Shown piece after piece: positions 15,250-22,192 of a stretch of 64,000 nucleotides of DNA (position 1 is the stretch's first letter; every line of letters starts with the position of its first letter). Source of the stretch: a bacterium (GTDB lineage: Bacteria; 4484-113; JAFGCY01); assembly GCA_020849855.1 (NCBI GenBank), contig JADZFO010000011.1:1-64000 (forward strand). Direction: 5' to 3'. Both the position numbers and the translations under genes were made by a program. Below the pieces are notes generated by a model. That model saw nothing but the letters and a program-made list of their open reading frames with translations. It did no database searches and was not told the DNA's origin.

Positions 15250-15457
15250 AAGGGGAAAAGGCGGAAGGCGGAAGGCGAAAGGCGGAAAGCGGAAGGACGG
15301 GGCCTGGATTAAGCGAACGAAATTCAGCCAACGGGGCATTCAGGATGAGAGGAGTATTCAGCACAGATATAACAACGCAGCCGACGTTCCGGGTCTCCGG
15401 CGCAGGCTTTCTGATTCTCAAATTCAGCCTTTCGCCTTCCGCCTTTCGCCTTGCCTT
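15250..15457. repeat. composite intergenic element with heptad arrays in inverted orientation
   Basis: From 15250 to 15298 heptads of the type GGCGGAA / GGCGAAA are repeated. The reverse complement of the same array stands at 15424-15457 and reaches the stop of the next gene. Between them (15299-15423) is unique sequence that begins GGGCCTGGATTAAG. A much longer array of the same heptads, followed by a similar GGGCCCGGATTTAA, lies at 61.1-61.3 kb. Confidence 0.7.
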
Positions 15458-16877
15458 AGTAGCCGCCGCGGGATGAGCGGTTGTACTCGCTGAGGGTGTA
15501 GGTCAGCTCGCCGTCGCTGAAGCGGATCAGGCGGTGCGGCGCGCCCTTTTGCACCCACCACTCCCACTTCTGCTTGCCGATCTGGGCCTCGACGTGGTAG
15601 CAGGGTACCTTCTCGCCTTCGGCGGAAAGCTGGTTCTGCAGGCCCGCGGCGTTGATCACCAGCGGCGCGGAGCTGCGCTCCTCGGGCAGGGTGATATAGG
15701 CCTCGAAGGGCCACTGCTTGGCGCTGTAGTTCAGCAGGCGCATGATCAGCGGCATCTGCTGCACATCGAAGCTGAAGGGAAGGGCCCGCATGCGGTCATG
15801 CGAGGCCACATCGCCGGCGTCGCGGACGATGGTGACGCGGTCATAGAAGTACTCCACCCGCAGGTGCGGCACCGGCAGCAGGCCGTTGTCCTGGATCATG
15901 TCGCCTTCCTGCTGAGCCGCGCCGTCGGGCAGCTCGATGGCGTCGCGCTGGATCAGGCGCGGGCGCAGGCCTTCCAGGCTGGAGAGCACCTCTGTGCGGG
16001 CGGCCATGCCATAGTCCGTGGTGCGGGTCAGCACCACCAGGGCCTGGCCCTTCTCGTCCTTGCGGATCTGCACCGCCAGGCTCAGGCTGCCCTTAAGCTG
16101 GCCCCTGGCGTCCTGAACCAGATAGAGGCTGTAGTCCTCCGGCAGTTCCTGGGAGAGCCAGTCGGTGGGGCGGTAGATTTCGCTGCCGGGCTTGATGCCC
16201 TCGCCCAGCTCGCCGCCGGGGGGATTGAGGAAGGGGTCCTCGCGGGTGCGGGCCAGCTTCCAGGTGCGCTCCTGCTCGGCGGTCCGGGGCCGCGGGCGGC
16301 GGATGGGCGTGGTGTCCTGGCCTTCTGCACCCTCAGCCCCGGCGTCCTGCGCTTCCTCGGCCTTGACCTCATCAAAGGTGGCGATGTCCAGGAACATGCC
16401 GCCGCTGTCGCTGCCGCCAGTGTTGCCATCGCCGCTGTTCTCATCCGGGGAGGCCGCGGCATTCTCTGGAGCCTGGCCCTCGTCCGAGGCAGCATCATCG
16501 CCTGGTACATCCGCAGGTGCATCCGCGGGTGCTTCACTGGGCGCCTCTGTGGAAGTTTCGGCAGGTGTCTCCGCCGGCTTCTCTTCCCCGCTGCCCTTGT
16601 CGTCCTTTTTGTCCGCGTCCTTCTTGTCAGCGTCCTTCTTGTCAGCGTCCTTTGCGTCGTCGCCCTTTTTGTCCGCATCCCGGGGCTTCTGCGGCCGCGG
16701 TTTGGGCGGGGTATCCCAGTCATCAAGGGCGCGGCCGGCCTGCGGCGCCAGGGCAAGGCAGATCAGTAGCAGCAGCGTGAAAAGGCGCAGCAGCACAGCG
16801 GCATAGCTGGCGCCGGGCCCTCGCCCGCCGCAATGCACCTGCTGCTTAACCCTCCGCATGTCCGCTGGCATCTCCAT
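15456..16877 (-). CDS. exported protein with acidic/Lys linker and DUF3108-like C-terminal domain
   Basis: A 473-residue protein: a signal peptide (hydrophobic stretch about 28-50), a charged disordered region (about 55-190) with three KKDADKK-type repeats and Pro/Ala/Glu runs, then a folded C-terminal domain of about 250 residues resembling periplasmic DUF3108 proteins (a beta-rich module with YEWW-like strands such as KQKWEWWVQKGAPHRLIRFSDG). The function is unknown; a role in envelope polymer handling is a guess. A TATAGT box lies 12 nt before ATG 16877, giving a leader of only a few nt. Confidence 0.65.
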   Translation of the reverse strand: MEMPADMRRVKQQVHCGGRGPGASYAAVLLRLFTLLLLICLALAPQAGRALDDWDTPPKPRPQKPRDADKKGDDAKDADKKDADKKDADKKDDKGSGEEKPAETPAETSTEAPSEAPADAPADVPGDDAASDEGQAPENAAASPDENSGDGNTGGSDSGGMFLDIATFDEVKAEEAQDAGAEGAEGQDTTPIRRPRPRTAEQERTWKLARTREDPFLNPPGGELGEGIKPGSEIYRPTDWLSQELPEDYSLYLVQDARGQLKGSLSLAVQIRKDEKGQALVVLTRTTDYGMAARTEVLSSLEGLRPRLIQRDAIELPDGAAQQEGDMIQDNGLLPVPHLRVEYFYDRVTIVRDAGDVASHDRMRALPFSFDVQQMPLIMRLLNYSAKQWPFEAYITLPEERSSAPLVINAAGLQNQLSAEGEKVPCYHVEAQIGKQKWEWWVQKGAPHRLIRFSDGELTYTLSEYNRSSRGGY

Positions 16878-16940
16878 AGGACGCAGGAAACTATAGCGCG
16901 ATTCAGCCCTGGCAGCCCGGTCTCAGTGCCGGGCGGGCTG

Positions 16941-17777
16941 TCAGGCTGTGCCGCTGCCGCGGCTAAGCAGCTCCTGCTCGCGCTGCTCTTCCATCTGCTT
17001 GTACTTGCGCAGGGTTAGGCGCAGCAGGGTCACGCCCTGGATAAAGCCCGCCACGCTGGCCGCCGTCAGCCCCGCCGTCGCATCGCCTGTGAAGTAGAAC
17101 AGCGCCGCCATGCCGAGGCCATAGGCCAGTGTGGCCGGCAGCCAGACGATGTTGACCCGCAGCAGCACGTCCACCACCAGCATGAGCAGGATCGCCAGCA
17201 CCCAGCCGGGGCCGAGGCTTTGCATGCCCCAGAGCGCCGGGCCGGAGAGCAGCGCGCCGCTGTCCACCTGCGCCGCCAGCACCCGCTGCAGGGTGGCCAG
17301 GAAGACGCCGCGGACAAAGAGCTCGCGGCCCAGGGGCTGGATCAGGGACAGGTTGATCAGGCCCCAGCTGACATAGCTGAGGGAGGGCGGCGCGCGCAGG
17401 ATCGCCTCGTCCGCCGCGACAAGCTCGCCGACGCCGAAGAGGCGGCGGCCGAGGCCGCGGGCCAGCACCAGCCAGTACCACAGCACCGGGCCAAGGACCA
17501 GGCCCAGCAGCATGCGGCCGGGCAGGCCGGGGGCGGGGGGCGTGTTGTCCACAAGGCCCAGCACGCGCAACAGGACCGCCGCGCCAACGAAGTAAAGGGC
17601 GTTGGCCACGCCGGACCAGAAGGCGCAGATGATCAGGGCCAGGGGGCGCCGGCGCGCTTCAGCGCCGCGCACATAGCGCACGTTGATGATGTTCAGCAGG
17701 AGCTGCAGGACCAGATAGCCGGTCAGGGCCCAGCCGATCCCGGCCAGGGGGGCCAGTGGCGGGCCCGTCTCACTCAA
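16941..17777 (-). CDS. polytopic membrane protein, CPBP (CAAX protease)-like
   Basis: A 278-residue protein with seven or eight membrane segments. The segment GRELFVRGVFLATLQ resembles the EExxxR motif of CPBP intramembrane proteases, but the first Glu is Arg here, so catalysis is doubtful. A C-terminal cytoplasmic KYKQMEEQREQELL helix follows. Translation starts at TTG 17777, whose TTGA overlaps the dxs stop, so it is expressed with dxs. The CPBP assignment rests on this motif and topology only. Confidence 0.55.
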   Translation of the reverse strand: MSETGPPLAPLAGIGWALTGYLVLQLLLNIINVRYVRGAEARRRPLALIICAFWSGVANALYFVGAAVLLRVLGLVDNTPPAPGLPGRMLLGLVLGPVLWYWLVLARGLGRRLFGVGELVAADEAILRAPPSLSYVSWGLINLSLIQPLGRELFVRGVFLATLQRVLAAQVDSGALLSGPALWGMQSLGPGWVLAILLMLVVDVLLRVNIVWLPATLAYGLGMAALFYFTGDATAGLTAASVAGFIQGVTLLRLTLRKYKQMEEQREQELLSRGSGTA

Positions 17778-19879
17778 CCGGAGACCACCTGCAGGCGTGA
17801 GCGCGGGTCTTCGTCATCCCTGCCAGGCACGGCGCTGCGGGCGCTGACCACCAGCGCCCGCCGGGCCGCAGCGGCGATGCCGGCGCTGTCGAGGCCGTGG
17901 CGCGCGCGCAGCTCCTCCTGCGAGCCGTGCTCAATGAAGCGGTCTTCGATACCCACACGCACCAGGGCTATATCGCCCAGATGGCCGCTCTGCTCCAGCC
18001 ATTCCAGCACGCCCGCGCCAAAGCCGCCGGCCAGGACGTTCTCCTCTGCAGTCACCAGCGCGCAGTGCGTGGATAGCAGCGCGGCAAGCAGGGTCTCGTC
18101 CAGGGGCTTGATGAAGCGCGCGTTGATGACGCTCAGCTGAGGCGCGCCGGCCTCGCCGGCCAGCAGCTCGGCCGCCTTCAGCGCCTCGCTGACCTGGTGC
18201 CCGACGGCCAGCACCGCCACGGACTTCTCGCGCGGGGCGCTGCTTTCACGCAGCACGCTCCACTGGCCGACATGCAGCAGCTCCGGGGTGTGCCGCATCG
18301 GCACGCCCAGGGCGTTGCCGCGCGGGAAGCGGAAGGCCACCGGGGCTTTCAGTTCCAGCGCGGTGAAGAGCATGCTGCGCAGCTCGTTCTCGTCCATCGG
18401 CGCCATCACGGTGAAGCCCGGGATCATGCGCAGATAGGACAGGTCGAAGATGCCCTGGTGGGTCTCGCCGTCCGCGCCGGCCAGGCCGCCGCGGTCGAGA
18501 GCGAAAACGACCGGCAGCTTCTGAATCGCCACGTCGTGGATCAGCTGGTCAATGGCGCGCTGCAGGAAGGTGGAGTAGATCGCGCAGACCGGCAGCTTGC
18601 CTTCCACGGCGAGGCCGCAGGCGAAGTTGACCGCGAACTCCTCGCAGATGCCGACATCGATGGTGCGCTCGGGATAAACGCGGCCGACCTTGTCCAGGCC
18701 GGTGCCGTCGGGCATGGCCGCGGTGATGGCGATGACCTCCGGGCGCTGGCGCATCTGTTCGATCAGCGCCTCGGCGAAGATCTGGGTGTAGGTCTTGGTG
18801 GAGGCGGGCTTGCTGGCGGCGCGGCCGGCAAGCTTGTCCTTCTCCTCGCTGGCCTGGAGCGGGGCGCACTGGGTCTTGAGCTTCTCCAGGCGCTCGCGCT
18901 CGGACTTCTCCAGCTCCGGCGCGATGGAGCGCGGCTTGGCCGCGTGCCAGGTGTAGGGGTCGGCCTCCGCCGGGGCGAAGCCGTGGCCCTTTTCCGTGCG
19001 CACATGGATCAGCAGCGGGCTGCCGTCCGGCTCGGCCGGCCAGGACTTGATCATGCGGAAGAGGTCGACGAGGCCGCCGATGTTGTGGCCGTCGAAGGGG
19101 CCGTAATAGTTGAAGCCCAGCAGGTCGAAGACAGCGCCCTGCGCGCCGGGCAGCCAGAAATAGTGCAGGGCCTTCTTGACCTTGTCATAGAAGTTGCGGC
19201 CGTGCTGGCGCAGCAGGGGCACACGGCCCGAGATCTTCTTGAGCGTGCGGTTGAGGCGGTGCATGTCCGGGCGCAGCTTGAGCTTGCTGAGATAGCGGCT
19301 CATCGCGCCGACGTTGGGGGCGATGGACATGCCGTTGTCGTTGAGGATCACCAGCAGGCGGCCCTGGGTCAGGCCGGAGTTGTTCAGGCCGGCCAGGCTG
19401 ACGCCGCCGGTCATGGCGCCGTCGCCCACTACGGCCACGACCCAGCCGGGGTGGTCCCAGCCGCGGGCGGCCGAAAGGCCCAGCGCCGCAGGCAGGGCGG
19501 TGGAGGCATGGCCGGCGCCCCAGACATCGTGCTCTGATTCGTCGCGGCGCAGGAAGCCGGAGAGGCCGTCCAGCATACGCAGGCTGGCGAAGTCGTCGCG
19601 GCGGCCGGTGAGGATCTTGTGCGGGTAGCCCTGGTGTCCGGTGTCGAAGACCAGCGCGTCGGTGGGGCTGTCAAAGACATAGTGCAGGGCGATGGTCAGG
19701 TCGATCACGCCGAGGTTCGCGCCGAAGTGGCCGCCGGTTTCGTCCAGCGTGGCCAGCAGGAAGCGCCGCATCTCATCGGCCAGCTGCGGCAGCTCCCGCC
19801 GCGAGAGCTGCTTGAGCTCGGCAGGCGTGTTGACACGGGCCAGCAGGCTCAGCCCCAGTTCATCGACCAGTCGGGTCAT
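17774..19879 (-). CDS. dxs: 1-deoxy-D-xylulose-5-phosphate synthase
   Basis: DXS condenses pyruvate and glyceraldehyde-3-phosphate using thiamine diphosphate, the entry step of the MEP pathway that also uses IspG here. Visible are the N-terminal GHQGYPHKILTGRRDDF, the ThDP/Mg motif GDGAMTGGVSLAGLN, the second half with FALDRGGLAGADGETHQG (DRAG-type motif) and the C-terminal transketolase domain. At 701 residues it is longer than the usual 620-640; the extra length is mostly a charged linker (about 300-350) joining the two ThDP domains. The start at 19879 gives the standard N-terminus; TACAGT lies 9 nt before it. Confidence 0.95.
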   Translation of the reverse strand: MTRLVDELGLSLLARVNTPAELKQLSRRELPQLADEMRRFLLATLDETGGHFGANLGVIDLTIALHYVFDSPTDALVFDTGHQGYPHKILTGRRDDFASLRMLDGLSGFLRRDESEHDVWGAGHASTALPAALGLSAARGWDHPGWVVAVVGDGAMTGGVSLAGLNNSGLTQGRLLVILNDNGMSIAPNVGAMSRYLSKLKLRPDMHRLNRTLKKISGRVPLLRQHGRNFYDKVKKALHYFWLPGAQGAVFDLLGFNYYGPFDGHNIGGLVDLFRMIKSWPAEPDGSPLLIHVRTEKGHGFAPAEADPYTWHAAKPRSIAPELEKSERERLEKLKTQCAPLQASEEKDKLAGRAASKPASTKTYTQIFAEALIEQMRQRPEVIAITAAMPDGTGLDKVGRVYPERTIDVGICEEFAVNFACGLAVEGKLPVCAIYSTFLQRAIDQLIHDVAIQKLPVVFALDRGGLAGADGETHQGIFDLSYLRMIPGFTVMAPMDENELRSMLFTALELKAPVAFRFPRGNALGVPMRHTPELLHVGQWSVLRESSAPREKSVAVLAVGHQVSEALKAAELLAGEAGAPQLSVINARFIKPLDETLLAALLSTHCALVTAEENVLAGGFGAGVLEWLEQSGHLGDIALVRVGIEDRFIEHGSQEELRARHGLDSAGIAAAARRALVVSARSAVPGRDDEDPRSRLQVVSG

Positions 19880-19919
19880 GGACCTGTAACTGTACCACCG
19901 CATTCAAGCGCTGCATTTC

Positions 19920-22031
19920 TTAATCCCAGCGCAGGAAACTGACCGTGCCCACGCCAAAAAATGTGTCGACTCCCGCGATTGAGGCATCACCGCCGCAGAC
20001 CAGCAGGCTGCTGATTGAGTCTTCCGAGCCAATCTCGGCCGTCTCCGACCAGCTGTTGGCGAAGGTGTCAAAGCTGTGCAGGTAATAAATCAACTGACCA
20101 TCATTGAACACGAGCGCCGGAGTTCCGTTGACGATGGCCGAACTGATCTCATTTGCGCCAAAGGATGCTTCGGCCACGCGCTGGGGCTGATTCCAGTTCA
20201 GAAGCAGGGGGTTGTTGGAGGAGATCTTTTTCATGCCCGGGTCGGTTTCATCCTCATAGACAATGAGCAGAGGACCGGACTCCGACGCGAGGAAGATGTG
20301 CGAATCGCCGCCAACAGCGCCGACGGAGTCAAGCACCTGGCGACTGCCCCAGGCGCTGCCGTCGGCATCCGTAGCCTCGATGAACAGGAGGTCCTGATCT
20401 GTCTGGTGCGTGTAGGAGATCACCGGGCGGTCGCCGAGCGGGAAAAGGCACTGGTTGAGTCCGACCAGGCCGTCGCTGTCCAGCACCTGATGCGCCGGCC
20501 AGGCCAGGCCGGATGCGTCATTGGAGCGGATATAGCGCAGCTCATCACTGCTGAGGCTCAGGTAGGCTATGGCCGGCCGGCCGTTGATGACCCGCAGACT
20601 GGGCCGGTAGCCCGTCTGGCCGGTGCTGTCCAGCGTAAGCGGTGCGGCCCAGACGCTTCCCGTGCTGGTGGTCGCGCGGACGTAGTTGAGGTCGAAGCTG
20701 CTCAGGTTGCAGAAACTTATGGCCGGCACGCCGTTCACGACTTCCAGATCAATGTCGCCAGGCTCCACGCCGCCCGCGGCGGTGACCTGCGCGCCCCAGG
20801 TCTGGCCCAGGGGGTCGAGCGCCCGGATATAGATCAGCATGTTCTGATCATTGTCGGCGTATACCAGCGCCGGATTGCCCTGTACCATCGCCAGCTCGAC
20901 GCTGTTAAGCTGGCCGCTGGTCGCTACTGTCTGCGGGGCGACAGAGACCCTGACTTTTGAGCTGTCGAGGGCTTGATTCCCCGCGCTGTCGGTCACGCGC
21001 AGGCCCAGAGTGAAGTCGCCGATGTAAGGATACAGATGCTGCACCTGCGGCTGCTGGCTGCTGCTGTCCCAGCTCCCATCACCGTTGAAGTCCCATTCAT
21101 AAAGAACGATGCTGTCACCGGGGTCGCCGCCGGCATTGCTGTTATCTGCATCGGTATTCAGCGTATAGGGAGCAAAGCCGCCCAGGCTGATGCTGTCACT
21201 GATCACCGCCTCGGGCGGGTTGTTGCCCGGCAGGGTCACATTGATTTCCACACTGGCGCTGGCGCGCTCGCCCTCGCTGTCCTCCACCGCCACCGTTGCG
21301 TTGAAGATCCCGGGCAGTTGATAGACATGGCTGAATACTGGTTCGAAGGTGGTCAGCTCAAAGCCGCCGTCACCTTCAAAGTCCCAGAGATAGCGCTCGA
21401 TGCCGCCTTCGGGGTCCGCGCTGCCGCTGGCATCAAACTGCACCGCCAGAGGCGCGTCGCCGCCGGCTATGTCGGCCTGCAGGTCCGCGCTGGGCGCGGC
21501 ATTGCTGTGGAAGGCGAGCAGCTTCAGCCGGCTGATGTCCGCGCTGGCGCCGCCGCTGGCCAGGGCGGCGGCATACATCAGGCCGCCGGGGGAGCTGTGG
21601 CGCAGGGGGTCAAGCTGCAGCACGGCCCCGGTACCGCCAGGCGCCAGCAGCTCCCAGCGTCCGCTGCTGAAGTCAGCCAGAGCCAGATGGACTTCGCCTG
21701 CTGCAACACTTGCGCTTAGATCAAAGTCCAGATAGCGCAGCTCATCCTGCGCGGGCAGCTCCCAGATGGCCCAGGCCAGTTCGCCTTCGGCGGAACTCAG
21801 GGTCAGCAGCGATCCATCAGCGCTGGCCAGAGGGCTGCGGCTGAAGGTCTGCGAGCCGTCCAGCTCAGTACTCAGCAGGCCGCCAGCGCGGCGGCCCGCA
21901 GGCAGATCCGGCAGGCCGGCCGGGTCAGCGGCGGTCCCCATGGCCTGCTGAGCACCCTCGCCGGGCTCGGCACTGCAGGCCACACAGGCCAGGCAGAGCA
22001 GCACAAGAAGAATCAGCGGCAGGGCTTTCAT
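19920..22031 (-). CDS. PKD and beta-propeller lipoprotein
   Basis: A 703-residue surface lipoprotein. Signal peptide with lipobox VACS/ACVAC near residue 17-19; a module of about 130 residues (about 45-180) containing WAIWELP and LALADFSSGRWELLAPG that recurs in four other lipoproteins of the window; two PKD domains (about 190-270 and 275-365; motifs YLWDFEGDGG and YEWDFNGDGS); then six repeats of about 48 residues with the pattern NGxPAIxY...LxYIRA..SGxxWxxxxxLDS, predicted to form a propeller. The start at 22031 has GGAGC, and a TAGAAT box lies about 40 nt upstream. Probably carbohydrate or surface binding; no catalytic motif was seen. Confidence 0.75.
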   Translation of the reverse strand: MKALPLILLVLLCLACVACSAEPGEGAQQAMGTAADPAGLPDLPAGRRAGGLLSTELDGSQTFSRSPLASADGSLLTLSSAEGELAWAIWELPAQDELRYLDFDLSASVAAGEVHLALADFSSGRWELLAPGGTGAVLQLDPLRHSSPGGLMYAAALASGGASADISRLKLLAFHSNAAPSADLQADIAGGDAPLAVQFDASGSADPEGGIERYLWDFEGDGGFELTTFEPVFSHVYQLPGIFNATVAVEDSEGERASASVEINVTLPGNNPPEAVISDSISLGGFAPYTLNTDADNSNAGGDPGDSIVLYEWDFNGDGSWDSSSQQPQVQHLYPYIGDFTLGLRVTDSAGNQALDSSKVRVSVAPQTVATSGQLNSVELAMVQGNPALVYADNDQNMLIYIRALDPLGQTWGAQVTAAGGVEPGDIDLEVVNGVPAISFCNLSSFDLNYVRATTSTGSVWAAPLTLDSTGQTGYRPSLRVINGRPAIAYLSLSSDELRYIRSNDASGLAWPAHQVLDSDGLVGLNQCLFPLGDRPVISYTHQTDQDLLFIEATDADGSAWGSRQVLDSVGAVGGDSHIFLASESGPLLIVYEDETDPGMKKISSNNPLLLNWNQPQRVAEASFGANEISSAIVNGTPALVFNDGQLIYYLHSFDTFANSWSETAEIGSEDSISSLLVCGGDASIAGVDTFFGVGTVSFLRWD

Positions 22032-22168
22032 GTTGCGCTCCGGTCCAGATCTGAACAGGTGGATTCTAACCCGCTGCAATGCGGATTCACGAAAGCGCAG
22101 CGGAATCGCGGCACTTGAGGCCTGCAAAAGCCGGCGTGAACGCAGCGCAGGCTTGAAACGACTTAAAG

Positions 22169-22174
22169 TACAAT
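22169..22174 (+). promoter_or_regulatory. -10 box TACAAT for the large acidic surface protein
   Basis: TACAAT lies 18 nt before the ATG at 22193, which is itself preceded by AGGCGG. The spacer also carries the divergent TAGAAT (plus-strand ATTCTA near 22063-22068) for the PKD lipoprotein. Confidence 0.4.
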
Positions 22175-22192
22175 GGCGGACTCAGGCGGAAT

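Noticed and set aside
18197-19537. A plus-strand open frame of 446 codons opposite dxs
   Set aside because: It lies entirely within dxs on the opposite strand, has no recognisable motif and reflects GC-rich third-position bias.
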